From an uncultured Flavobacteriales bacterium (GTDB lineage: Bacteria > Bacteroidota > Bacteroidia > Flavobacteriales_G > Salibacteraceae): 56,823 nucleotides of DNA. How positions within the stretch are numbered: the first letter of the stretch is position 1; the number at the start of each line of letters is the position of its first letter. Positions 46,301 to 53,485 of this stretch are shown here, in pieces. The stretch spans positions 1 through 56,823 of the forward strand of contig CALCCE010000090.1 in assembly GCA_937899835.1 (NCBI GenBank), given 5' to 3'. Below the pieces are notes generated by a model. That model worked only from the letters and a program-made list of their open reading frames with translations, was not told the origin of the DNA and made no database searches. Both the position numbers and the translations under genes were made by a program.

Positions 46301-47356
46301 GCAGACTTGCAATCGAAAATTCTGGTCTACCGACCATATTTTCTCGTTCGAATGTTCAATCACCGCCTGTAGGTTAACATCCTGCTGTTCCAATTGGCGG
46401 GTGCGCTCTTCCAGTTGACGGTCTTTGTCTACCTGCGATTGCTGGTAATGCTGCAGCGATTCCGAGAAATCGGTTTGTAACAACTTTAGCGCGTTCATAA
46501 CGTGGTAGTTGGGGTCCGACTTTGGCAGTGAGGCAACATCCGAAGGCGTATTTTTCCAATACACATTCGCAATGGTTTTGAGCAATTGATTGCGCCATTG
46601 CTCTTTCTTGCTGTGGTCAAATTGCTGTTGTGCCTCCAATTGTTTCACCCGTTCCACCAATTCGGCGTGAGAAAGAGACTCCAATTCGGTGGTATTGGCA
46701 GCACCTTCGCCCTGTGATGCATGAAAGGAACCGGATTCGAACAACACCTGGTGCAATCCTTCAGAAAGACTGTCTACCCAGGTTGCGCCCTCAAAGCGAT
46801 CGGGCATCCGGGCCCGATAAAGGTGAAAAACTGTTTGCGGCTCAGGAGGTAAAACCAGACAGACCCTTCCCCAACAATTCTTGATTTCCTGATCGGCATC
46901 AGACATGGCTTCCTGCACCGATCTGGGAAAGTGCGCCAACTCCGAGAGGTCGAACAACAGGTTTAGCTGTTGGTGTTCAGATGCTTGTAAGATCGCGCGG
47001 TAAATAACCTGGGTTTGTTTAAGGGCTTCTGTTTCAATTGGAGCCAGAAACCGCGCTAGGAGTACACTTTGGTCAATTAGAAAGGCCAAAAACAAGGTTT
47101 GGCCTGCATCATTTTTAATCTCCCACTCTGGCCTGTATTCCAGGGAGTAGGACTGATCAGCAATATGAATTTCTTTCAAACGCTTCCAATGAATGGAGAA
47201 CGGAGTGTCAGGAATATTCTGAGTTTTTGTCGCACGCGGATTCAACCTTGAATCAAGGTGGCCAGATTCATCTCTGACTAAAGCACTGGAGTCCTGAGGT
47301 CTTAACAAAACAGGGTAGAGGGAAAAACGAACGACGGCCTTGAAGATGCTGCGCAT
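43328..47356 (-). CDS. Multi-PAS hybrid sensor histidine kinase with two receiver domains
   Basis: A 1342-residue sensor kinase without an obvious transmembrane segment. The first ~230 residues are an unrecognised alpha/beta domain, followed by a coiled coil (about 240-345), four PAS/PAC-like units (about 335-830), HisKA with His849 in SHEIRTPMNG, an HATPase domain (N box NLVDNAIKFT, DTGIGIP, GGTGLGL), a receiver domain with Asp in FAVVDSNL but no acidic pair (LLVSQN), and a complete receiver with phospho-acceptor Asp1274 in LILMDVQMPEMDG and Lys in VSKP. The first receiver is probably not phosphorylated. I start at ATG 47356; a GTG at 47410 would add 18 residues. Confidence 0.9.
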   Translation of the reverse strand: MRSIFKAVVRFSLYPVLLRPQDSSALVRDESGHLDSRLNPRATKTQNIPDTPFSIHWKRLKEIHIADQSYSLEYRPEWEIKNDAGQTLFLAFLIDQSVLLARFLAPIETEALKQTQVIYRAILQASEHQQLNLLFDLSELAHFPRSVQEAMSDADQEIKNCWGRVCLVLPPEPQTVFHLYRARMPDRFEGATWVDSLSEGLHQVLFESGSFHASQGEGAANTTELESLSHAELVERVKQLEAQQQFDHSKKEQWRNQLLKTIANVYWKNTPSDVASLPKSDPNYHVMNALKLLQTDFSESLQHYQQSQVDKDRQLEERTRQLEQQDVNLQAVIEHSNEKIWSVDQNFRLQVCNSAYLEYRKNLIEVPISIGQNIFEGIGEDLLAKWLPHYHRALEGHSFEVKNRYEKGDRQYVTLTRFYPIRNGQNEVSGISIYCEDCTTQEQVKERREYHEQLLENIFHESPNALILVDYKTHRIIECNRRTLDIFHCNAKEELLNKDTSELLAEPLPTEIRELINERLQAVGYWSSEYRHRRRNGEVFWGAVTINLFEVDGQQMELATIKDISEQKAYENLIIENEANLRSILENAGDAIWLVNDRMEIKTFNHVFARFFQAVFGQRIRQGRQLLELIPESHQKDRIIWKKRLEKTLNGKGGIYTDSYQVEDETRVYETRTFPIREAGRIIGASSFVKDITVQRNAETTLRSNQQLLASINRNIKEGIYRSTQDKGIIYVNDAFVNMVGYNSVEEVMQTPSSKLYAHPDRRLELIQKLADHGQFNNEEVVFVRKDGSQFTALVSSMLNVDELGNEYYDGAIRDISAKKAAEEEMLRAKDIAEQAAKTKSEFLASMSHEIRTPMNGVIGMTNLLMDTPLSSEQQEYLETIRISGDHLLEVINQILDFSKIEAGQLQLEQNHFNVRTCVEEAMELVSAKALQKGLELLHYIEPEVPQAFFGDITRLRQVLVNLVDNAIKFTAKGEIIVRVGYQGLYKGKVQLAFSVTDTGIGIPKNKMTRLFKAFSQVDSSTTRRFGGTGLGLVICARLVEYMGGKISVASSEGKGSEFSFVVHMEPAASTPTPEIPQELQAKRILLVSQNTSSLKLLRQTLEDQHLSVMVARFNEALELDHITEEFDFAVVDSNLSPKKSNRLAKSIEKLNGKALPQLLLTHLAHYGGKSNKADRFSEVLTKPLKYGQLMAQLGEMVFQEQHPQVQVNDQDTTPKLMAEAHPLRILIVEDNIVNQVLATKLLEKLGYKPDKAANGLEAVHALGLKHYDLILMDVQMPEMDGLEATRQIRKGLPKERQPYIIAMTANALKGDREVCLKAGMNDYVSKPIVFEEIRNSIKRVK

Positions 47357-47421
47357 AAATATATTCAATTTATGCCAGAGTATGTGGAGCGTGTTATCAA
47401 CACTAACCACTATATTTTACA

Positions 47422-48198
47422 TTAAAACTTCTCGAATGCCCCCAGGCCAAAAAGGGCAAAATCGTATTTCACCGGATCTGATGCATCAAATTGGCGCAAA
47501 GTTTCGGTGAGTTCTTCCACAGATTTCCAGTCATTAATTTTTCGTTCGAGCAGCCCCAGTTTGCGTGCTACATTCCCAGAATGCACGTCTAATGGACAAT
47601 ACAGGTCTGCCGGGGACAGTACATTCCAAATTCCAAAATCGACCCCAGCCTGTCCGCTTCGAACCATCCATCGGAGAAACATGTTCAGCCGTTTTGCAGA
47701 AGATCCTTTGTTGGGATTGGAGACATGTTTTTGTGTACGATGTGGAAAAGGTAGGGCGAAGAACCGATCTCTAAAGGCAATTAGAGAAGCTTTTCCTTTT
47801 GGATGGACCGTTTGATGAGGAGGTGTAAAAGCGGCTTCTAAACCGCCATAGGCCCGATACAAGTGTTGTAGCGCTTGTATGAAATAACGGGCATCAATGC
47901 CGTTGAAGGTGCGGTGGCAAAAAGAATCAAAACGATTCAATTCATTCGGAGATGCATGCTTTACGAACTCATAAGGACTTTCGTCCATCAGTTGCATCAA
48001 CTTTCGGCCATTGTTGATAATGGTAGGCCGCTGACCCCAGGCAATGGTAGCACTAAGAAAACCGGCGATTTCAACGTCTTCTTTTCTACTAAAGGATCGT
48101 GGTATTTGGATGGGATCCGATTCCAGAAACTTAGGCTGGTGATACTGCTCAAACTTAGACTCTAAAAAGTCGCGTAAATCTTGGGGCTCCAGATGCAT
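47422..48198 (-). CDS. TIGR02757 family protein (DUF2400)
   Basis: A 258-residue protein of the TIGR02757/DUF2400 family, a Bacteroidota family of unknown function. Diagnostic segments are DPIQIPRSFSRKEDVEIAGFLSATIAWGQR (residues ~28-57), KRLNMFLRWMVRSG (near 170), and WNVLSPADLYCPLDVHSGNVARKLGLL (near 192-218). The last two resemble HhH/base-excision-like segments, but no enzymatic claim is justified. It lies between the single-domain receiver gene and the hybrid kinase gene in the same direction, with gaps of 36 and 65 bp. Confidence 0.85.
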   Translation of the reverse strand: MHLEPQDLRDFLESKFEQYHQPKFLESDPIQIPRSFSRKEDVEIAGFLSATIAWGQRPTIINNGRKLMQLMDESPYEFVKHASPNELNRFDSFCHRTFNGIDARYFIQALQHLYRAYGGLEAAFTPPHQTVHPKGKASLIAFRDRFFALPFPHRTQKHVSNPNKGSSAKRLNMFLRWMVRSGQAGVDFGIWNVLSPADLYCPLDVHSGNVARKLGLLERKINDWKSVEELTETLRQFDASDPVKYDFALFGLGAFEKF

Positions 48199-48234
48199 GG
48201 AGGCAAAAGTAGGAAAAGAGTAGGGTGGGGGGCC

Positions 48235-48660
48235 TCAGCAGGCCGGTTGTAATCGATACAATTGGCGGATATCCAAAGGCTTGGTCACCTGATCGGTAAC
48301 AAAACTATATTTGGCAATGCGATAATCTAATTCAGTTTTGAACTGAAAATAAATACTCATCAACACTACGCGTGTATTGTCACGAATCCACTGCGGGAGG
48401 CGGGTAAATTCTTCTAAGAACACAAAGCTATTGGGAGTACTGTTCTTAATGTCCAAGAAGATTATTTGTGGGAGATCTTGAGGAGCCTTCGCATTCTTAA
48501 GCATTTCCAAGGCTTGGATAGGATCGCGCTCTTTGTGAATCTGGCGAATGTCGGCTCCGATGAGGAGCGTTTGTTCTGTGGCATACAACTCACTGCTGCT
48601 TTGATCGATGAGCATCACCGATTGAAATTGCAGAAAGTCGCTTTTAGGGAGAGTTGCCAT
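48235..48660 (-). CDS. Single-domain receiver-like protein
   Basis: A 141-residue protein with a CheY-like receiver fold and no output domain. The phospho-acceptor Asp70 (IIFLDIKNS), Ser102 (VVLMS) and Lys127 (VTKPLD) are in place, but only one acidic residue (Asp19, in VMLIDQSSS) remains of the usual acidic pair, so magnesium binding may be weak. It is a candidate phosphorelay partner for the nearby hybrid kinase (two genes downstream, same strand); this is inferred from position only. Confidence 0.72.
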   Translation of the reverse strand: MATLPKSDFLQFQSVMLIDQSSSELYATEQTLLIGADIRQIHKERDPIQALEMLKNAKAPQDLPQIIFLDIKNSTPNSFVFLEEFTRLPQWIRDNTRVVLMSIYFQFKTELDYRIAKYSFVTDQVTKPLDIRQLYRLQPAC

Positions 48661-48690
48661 GCGTTGTTTGCCAGATTAAGTAAGATAAGC

Positions 48691-48712
48691 GCGGGAAAGT
48701 ATCCTTTCCCGC
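48691..48712. promoter_or_regulatory. Perfect hairpin upstream of the receiver gene
   Basis: GCGGGAAAG (48691-48699), loop TATC, CTTTCCCGC (48704-48712). It is 30 bp before the receiver start on the minus strand. No T-run follows on either side, so it is more likely a leader structure or operator than a terminator. Confidence 0.45.
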
Positions 48713-49058
48713 ACCTATCAAACTTAGGTAGATTAACATTAATTATTTAACCTAATTTGTTATCTACCTGCCCCAGTATTATTAACTTCAGCGACTTTTC
48801 GAAGGACTTGTGTCAATCTTCATCGCTGCGGTATTCTATTGGTTGGGTCGATATTTGAAAGAACGTTGTAATCAAATCGACAATACAAATATTGCCCCTT
48901 TGTAGAGACTGTACGAGGACAAAGCATCATAAATCGAGACACAAAAAATGTATCTGATTTATGATAACCAATTGTAAGCGAGTGTTTTGTGAAGGGAAAA
49001 TGCGACACAAAACATCAATTTTCAAGCCTTTTATTTACTCGAAAACCTATGAAAATAG

Positions 49059-49112
49059 CTTAGAAGAGATTCCCCTAAAGGCTATCTCTTCTAAGGCTTA
49101 GTATGTTTTTTT
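49059..49112 (-). terminator. Stem-loop after the small secreted protein genes
   Basis: CTTAGAAGAGAT (49059-49070) and ATCTCTTCTAAG (49084-49095) form a perfect 12-bp stem with a 13-base loop, 30 bp after the stop of the gene at 49126. The minus strand continues CTATTTTC; the plus strand has TTTTTTT at 49106-49112. It could act in both directions. The long loop and weak minus-strand T-run leave some doubt. Confidence 0.55.
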
Positions 49113-49125
49113 ACCTGCTTCCGAC

Positions 49126-49317
49126 CTACTCGAGGTCGAAACCAGAGCCATCAGCATATTCTTTTTGTTCTTGCGCCTGATACTCCTGCTGCACTTGCTC
49201 GTGCGTGTATCCTTCTGAATAAAGTTCATTGTAGAGTGCTTCGTCACTCATGGCGTTAGCAGAAGTCGAGGAGATTCCACAGATGGAAATAACGAGTGCA
49301 ATAAGAAAAGAGGTCAT
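49126..49317 (-). CDS. Small secreted acidic protein, copy 1
   Basis: A 63-residue protein with a signal peptide (MTSFLIALVISICGISSTSANA, cleavage likely after ANA) and a short mature part of about 40 acidic residues: SDEALYNELYSEGYTHEQ, then a Gln/Glu-rich helix, ending DGSGFDLE. It has no cysteine, so it is not disulfide stabilised. I take the ATG at 49317 rather than 49338 because the signal peptide then matches copy 2 residue for residue (MTSFLIA). It has no family name that I know. Its tandem copy lies 125 bp upstream. Confidence 0.7.
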   Translation of the reverse strand: MTSFLIALVISICGISSTSANAMSDEALYNELYSEGYTHEQVQQEYQAQEQKEYADGSGFDLE

Positions 49318-49335
49318 ATTTATGGGTTTTAGTTG

Positions 49336-49354
49336 CAAGAGCGTTGAGCTCTTG
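49336..49354 (-). promoter_or_regulatory. Leader hairpin of small protein copy 1
   Basis: CAAGAGC (49336-49342), loop GTTGA, GCTCTTG (49348-49354): a perfect 7-bp stem about 18 bp upstream of the start codon. A similar hairpin sharing GCTCTTG precedes copy 2 at 49658-49673. Confidence 0.45.
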
Positions 49355-49442
49355 TTGTGGTTAGTTTGGTATGGGTTTTAATGGTCTTCTGATGTAGCAG
49401 AAGCTTGAAATGGTAGACTATAGTAACGATGTTGTAGACAGG

Positions 49443-49622
49443 CTATTCTAAATCGAATCCTGATCCATCGTAACCAGCAGCTTGCAATTCTTGGTTGATT
49501 TGTTCAGTAGTGTACCCCTCTGTATAGAGTGCATCAACCATCTGATCATCATTCATAGTAGAAGCAGTGTCAGGTGTGATTCCGAGTAGAGCGATAACAA
49601 TAGCAATCAAAAAAGAAGTCAT
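49443..49622 (-). CDS. Small secreted acidic protein, copy 2
   Basis: A 59-residue protein translated from ATG 49622 to TAG 49443, below the usual gene-length cut-off. Signal peptide MTSFLIAIVIALLGITPDTA, then STMNDDQMVDALYTEGYTTEQ, a short Gln-rich helix and the ending YDGSGFDLE. It shares with copy 1 the first seven residues, the LY-x-EGYT-x-EQ core, QE-x-QA, and the last eight residues. Conservation at protein level with different codons is strong evidence that both are real genes. Function unknown; a structural, inhibitory or signalling peptide are all possible. Confidence 0.7.
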   Translation of the reverse strand: MTSFLIAIVIALLGITPDTASTMNDDQMVDALYTEGYTTEQINQELQAAGYDGSGFDLE

Positions 49623-49657
49623 AAGAGGAACTGTTTAGTGTTTTGAACGTAGAGTTG

Positions 49658-49673
49658 GTTAGCAAGAGCTAAC
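49658..49673 (-). promoter_or_regulatory. Leader hairpin of small protein copy 2
   Basis: GTTAGC (49658-49663), loop AAGA, GCTAAC (49668-49673), extendable by one or two pairs, 35 bp upstream of the copy 2 start. It shares the AGCTCTTGC block with the leader of copy 1. Confidence 0.45.
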
Positions 49674-49731
49674 TGTATTTTTCTTCCTGTTTTTTTTCGA
49701 AACGAGCCTTATGTTTCGATGTCAGCAAAGA

Positions 49732-49750
49732 TGCGCTGAGAATCAGCGCA
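49732..49750. promoter_or_regulatory. Palindrome in the divergent intergenic region
   Basis: TGCGCTGA (49732-49739), GAA, TCAGCGCA (49743-49750) is a perfect 8-bp inverted repeat. It lies 110 bp upstream of copy 2 and 141 bp upstream of the gene at 49892, so it could be an operator shared by the two divergent transcripts or an RNA hairpin in one leader. Confidence 0.45.
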
Positions 49751-49891
49751 GATCATGGACAATTTGGTCTGGGTAGTGACAAAAAATTCACTACTAATAT
49801 GACTTATTTGTTATTGCCCCTCCTGCTATTCCTTAAATTTCTGTTTATTTTAGCGTGACACAAATTCCCACCTGTTTTTGGGGCTAAGCGC

Positions 49892-51478
49892 ATGAAAAAC
49901 GATTACTTTTCGCACTTAAAGCTGCTGATTTCGAAGCTCGAACCCCGTGAGGTAAAGGTGGCTCAGAAGTTTATTGTTGCGTTTTACTCTTCCCGTTCGC
50001 GGGGAGGTAACAAATCTTTAAAGCTCTTTCGCTTGTTGGTACAACGGCCAGACATCGCGCGAAACGATGCCAAAAGGTTGGTGAGTAAAGAGGCTGACAA
50101 CGCCTCTTTTCGTAGGCTGGTTGTTCGTTTGACCGATAAAATTTGCGATGCAGTTCTGTTAGATCATTCTATCCAACGCAACGATTCACACAGTAAGATT
50201 AACAAAATCCGCTTTGAACTCCGAAAAAAGCTCATGCAGTCTCAAATATTCCGGACGCGTGGCTTAACCAGTGTGACCATCAGCATTTACGACCAAATCA
50301 TCGAAAAAGCCCGTCAATACGAGTTGTACAATGAAATGGTAGAAGCCTTGAGTCTGAAACAGCAGCTTTTAGGGCTTACTGTTGGAGCCAAGGAGTTTTA
50401 CCAAATCTCTCATGAACTCAATCACTTTGAGCGGTGTCGGATGGCAGTGCTTCGTGCTAAAGACTGGTACTACCGACACTACCTTGAGGTGGATTCTACA
50501 GGATTGAACAACGATCGGGTAGGGTTGCTCACCGAGGCGATTGCCGATCTTCAGGAAGAGTTTCGCGCTACCCAGTCACAAAACGTGGGATACATCTTAT
50601 ATGCACTCAAGATGGAGTACTACCTCGCAGTAGAGGAGTATAAAACCAGTTGCGAGACGGGCATCAGTCTGGTCCGGCTCATTGAGAATAACCGGTTGTT
50701 GTTCAACGATAGGATGTTGGCCAATGCTTATTATTCATTGTCGGACAGTAAGCTGTATGTGCAAAATTTCGAAGAGGCCATCTATCACGCCAAAAAGGCT
50801 CAAAGCATCCTTATCCCTGGAAGCTTCAACTTTCAAAAATCGTTGGAGATGGAATTGTTGGCCTTCTACTATAAAGGCCATGAATTGGATCGGGTTACGG
50901 AATTGACTGAAGAGCTACTGAGCATCACCGATCGGAAAAAAACACCCTTTCTGTTCAGCCAGCGGTCTTATTATAAAGCATGCATACTCTTTCTTAAGGG
51001 AGAATACCGCAAGTCCTTCTTTCTGCTCAACGATACCCGTGAAATTGAGAAAGACCGCGAAGGTTGGAACATTGGCATTCGGACCCTGAGCATCATGAAT
51101 CAAATTGAAATGATGTTTCTCGATTTTGCTGATGCACAGATTGAATCCATGCGGAAGCACGTTCAGCGGGTAAAGGCGCAGAGTTCTATTCGAAAGCGAG
51201 ACGAAATCATACTGCAACTGCTGTTGAAACTGGAAAAGCACAGCTTTGACTTTCAAAAGGTATTTGATACCAATCAAGACCTGTTCGCCCTGCTTGATTC
51301 TGAACAAAAAGAATACCGGTGGGAAGTGCGCACACCTGAAATGATCGTTTTTCAGGATTGGTTTAAAGCCAAAATTGCTGGTAAACCCTATCATTTTTTG
51401 CTTCCAGGCGAGGAACAGGTGGTAGAAGAAACCGTTTTGAAAAGTCGGGCAGTGGTTCGGCAAAAATCTGGAAGCTAA
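49892..51478 (+). CDS. Helical-repeat (TPR-like) cytoplasmic protein of unknown function
   Basis: A 528-residue protein without signal peptide or transmembrane segment. The first ~100 residues are a basic helical domain (LISKLEPREVKVAQKFIVAFY to LVVRLTDKICDAVLL); the remainder is a series of paired helices resembling TPR repeats (for example NAYYSLSDSKLYVQNFEEAIYHAKKAQSIL near residue 275). The layout resembles a Bacteroidota family of about 500-residue proteins whose N-termini start with a similar helix bundle; none is characterised as far as I know. It is divergent from the small secreted proteins and converges on lolD. Start ATG 49892. Confidence 0.7.
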   Translation: MKNDYFSHLKLLISKLEPREVKVAQKFIVAFYSSRSRGGNKSLKLFRLLVQRPDIARNDAKRLVSKEADNASFRRLVVRLTDKICDAVLLDHSIQRNDSHSKINKIRFELRKKLMQSQIFRTRGLTSVTISIYDQIIEKARQYELYNEMVEALSLKQQLLGLTVGAKEFYQISHELNHFERCRMAVLRAKDWYYRHYLEVDSTGLNNDRVGLLTEAIADLQEEFRATQSQNVGYILYALKMEYYLAVEEYKTSCETGISLVRLIENNRLLFNDRMLANAYYSLSDSKLYVQNFEEAIYHAKKAQSILIPGSFNFQKSLEMELLAFYYKGHELDRVTELTEELLSITDRKKTPFLFSQRSYYKACILFLKGEYRKSFFLLNDTREIEKDREGWNIGIRTLSIMNQIEMMFLDFADAQIESMRKHVQRVKAQSSIRKRDEIILQLLLKLEKHSFDFQKVFDTNQDLFALLDSEQKEYRWEVRTPEMIVFQDWFKAKIAGKPYHFLLPGEEQVVEETVLKSRAVVRQKSGS

Positions 51479-51486
51479 GCGGCTCT

Positions 51487-52137
51487 TTAATCAATCGCTC
51501 CGTCAATAATGGTAAGCTTACGGTCGGCCATGGCTGCCAAATCTTTGTTGTGCGTTACAATGACGAAGGCTTGCTGGTAGCGGCCGCGCAGTGTAAAGAA
51601 CAACTCGTGCAATTCTCGTGCATTGACCGAATCGAGGTTGCCCGAAGGCTCATCTGCCAATACTACCGCAGGACGGTTAATGAGTGCTCTGGCCACTGCT
51701 ACCCGTTGTTGTTCTCCTCCTGATAGTTCCGAAGGCTTGTGGTCGAGTCGACTTCCCAGGCCTAAAAAATCGAGCAGTTCCTGGGCTTCATCCTGGCTTT
51801 TTTGTTTGGCTTTTTTGCCGATGTAGGCCGGAATACACACATTTTCGAGTGCTGTAAACTCAGGTAGCAGGTGGTGAAACTGAAATACGAATCCGATGTT
51901 TTGGTTTCGAAAAGTGGCCAATTCGCGGTCGCGCAGTCGACTTACCTCGGTATTGTTGATGATTAACGAACCGGAAGACGCTTTGTCTAAGGTCCCCAAT
52001 ATCTGCAACAACGTTGTTTTTCCGGCACCTGAAGCCCCAACTACAGAAATTACTTCTCCCTTTTCAATCTTCAGGTGCACCCCTTTCAGTACTTCAAGGT
52101 CGCCGTAAGATTTGCGAATGTCGGTAGCATGAATCAT
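51487..52137 (-). CDS. lolD: ABC transporter ATP-binding protein (LolD-like)
   Basis: A 216-residue ATPase of the LolD/MacB class. Walker [10 protein letters not shown] (near residue 36), Q-loop in [23 protein letters not shown], signature [15 protein letters not shown] (near 140), Walker [14 protein letters not shown] and the switch histidine in VIVTHNKD. The [13 protein letters not shown] wording is typical of LolD, which powers release of lipoproteins from the inner membrane. No permease gene is next to it, so the partner LolCE-type protein must be elsewhere and the substrate is not proven. Confidence 0.9.
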   Translation of the reverse strand: MIHATDIRKSYGDLEVLKGVHLKIEKGEVISVVGASGAGKTTLLQILGTLDKASSGSLIINNTEVSRLRDRELATFRNQNIGFVFQFHHLLPEFTALENVCIPAYIGKKAKQKSQDEAQELLDFLGLGSRLDHKPSELSGGEQQRVAVARALINRPAVVLADEPSGNLDSVNARELHELFFTLRGRYQQAFVIVTHNKDLAAMADRKLTIIDGAID

Positions 52138-52268
52138 GGGAAGAGATGTTGTAAAAAACCGATTTTGGGTGAGCTAAATTAGGAAAAAACGCTTCGGATA
52201 TTGTGGGTACGGTTCTCAAAATATGGCTACTTTTACCACCCTCAAAACAACCAAAATCAGACTTTATA

Positions 52269-53462
52269 ATGAACCTGCACGAATACCAGGGAAAAGCCAT
52301 ACTCGCCCAAGGCGGAGTAACCGTGCAGCGGGGCATTGTTGCCAATACCGCTGAAGAAGCCGTTGAAGCCGCTCAAAAGTTGAACCAGGAAACCGGCACC
52401 GAATGGTACGTAGTGAAGGCCCAAATTCACGCGGGCGGACGGGGCAAAGGAGGCGGTGTGAAGCTGGCCAAGTCGCAAGACGAAGTACGTGAACTGGCCG
52501 GACAGATCATTGGCATGGACCTCGTTACTCCTCAAACTGGCCCTGGTGGCAAGCGCGTCAACAAAGTGCTGATTGCCGAAGACGTCTATTACCCGGGTGA
52601 CAGTGAGCCCAAAGAATATTACATGAGTGTTTTGCTCAACCGTGATACGGGACGCAACATGGTGATGTATTCTCCCGAAGGTGGGATGGACATTGAAACG
52701 GTTGCAGAGCAAACACCACACCTCATTTTCAAAGAAGAAGTTGATCCTAAAGTTGGCCTTCAAGGTTTTCAGGCCCGTAAAATTGCTTTCAACCTCGGGT
52801 TGAGTGGCAAGGCCATGAAAGAGATGGTAAAATTTGTGTTTTCCCTCTACAAAGCCTACGAGCAGTCCGATTCTTCCATGTTTGAAATCAATCCGGTGCT
52901 CAAGACTTCTGACGATCGGGTGTTGGCCGTTGACGCCAAGGTGACCCTCGACGAAAATGCGTTGTATCGTCACAAAGATTTGGCCGAATGGCGCGATATC
53001 ACCGAAGAAGACCCTACCGAAGTAGAAGCGGGCAGCTTCAACCTCAACTACGTGAAGCTCGACGGCAATGTGGGTTGTATGGTGAACGGTGCCGGACTGG
53101 CCATGGCCACCATGGACATTATTAAGCTATCGGGTGGTGAGCCTGCCAACTTCCTGGATGTAGGTGGTACTGCCAACGCTGAGCGGGTAGAACAAGCCTT
53201 CCGCATCATTTTGAAAGACCCTAACGTGAAAGCCATCCTGGTGAACATCTTTGGAGGTATCGTTCGTTGTGATCGTGTAGCGCAAGGTGTAGTAGATGCT
53301 TATAACAACATCGGTGAGATCAAAGTGCCCATCATTGTGCGTTTGCAGGGCACCAATGCTGAAGAAGCCAAAAAGATTATCGACGAATCCGGCCTGGAGG
53401 TACACTCCGCTATTCTGTTGCAGGATGCTGCCGATCGGGTAGCCGATGTAATGGCCGGTTAA
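52269..53462 (+). CDS. sucC: Succinyl-CoA synthetase, beta subunit
   Basis: A 397-residue ADP-forming succinate-CoA ligase beta subunit (TCA cycle, substrate-level phosphorylation). It starts [17 protein letters not shown], has the ATP-grasp segments [24 protein letters not shown] (near 47) and [21 protein letters not shown] (near 205), and ends with [17 protein letters not shown] and [15 protein letters not shown]. The ATG at 52269 is the family start. The alpha subunit gene (sucD) is not adjacent, so the two subunits are encoded separately. Confidence 0.96.
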   Translation: MNLHEYQGKAILAQGGVTVQRGIVANTAEEAVEAAQKLNQETGTEWYVVKAQIHAGGRGKGGGVKLAKSQDEVRELAGQIIGMDLVTPQTGPGGKRVNKVLIAEDVYYPGDSEPKEYYMSVLLNRDTGRNMVMYSPEGGMDIETVAEQTPHLIFKEEVDPKVGLQGFQARKIAFNLGLSGKAMKEMVKFVFSLYKAYEQSDSSMFEINPVLKTSDDRVLAVDAKVTLDENALYRHKDLAEWRDITEEDPTEVEAGSFNLNYVKLDGNVGCMVNGAGLAMATMDIIKLSGGEPANFLDVGGTANAERVEQAFRIILKDPNVKAILVNIFGGIVRCDRVAQGVVDAYNNIGEIKVPIIVRLQGTNAEEAKKIIDESGLEVHSAILLQDAADRVADVMAG

Positions 53463-53485
53463 TACCGATTCAATTCCTACTTATT

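Larger units (their letters stand above)
48661..49125. other. Intergenic region with two strong hairpins, no supported gene
   Basis: The 465 bp contain a perfect 9-bp hairpin (48691-48712) and a 12-bp hairpin (49059-49095). A 62-codon minus-strand frame at 48820-49008 has no signal peptide, family signature or ribosome-binding feature, and I do not support it. The remainder is AT-rich. Confidence 0.6.

Noticed and set aside
48820-49008. A 62-codon minus-strand frame
   Set aside because: It has no signal peptide, lacks the GSGFDLE tail of the neighbouring small genes and resembles no family.
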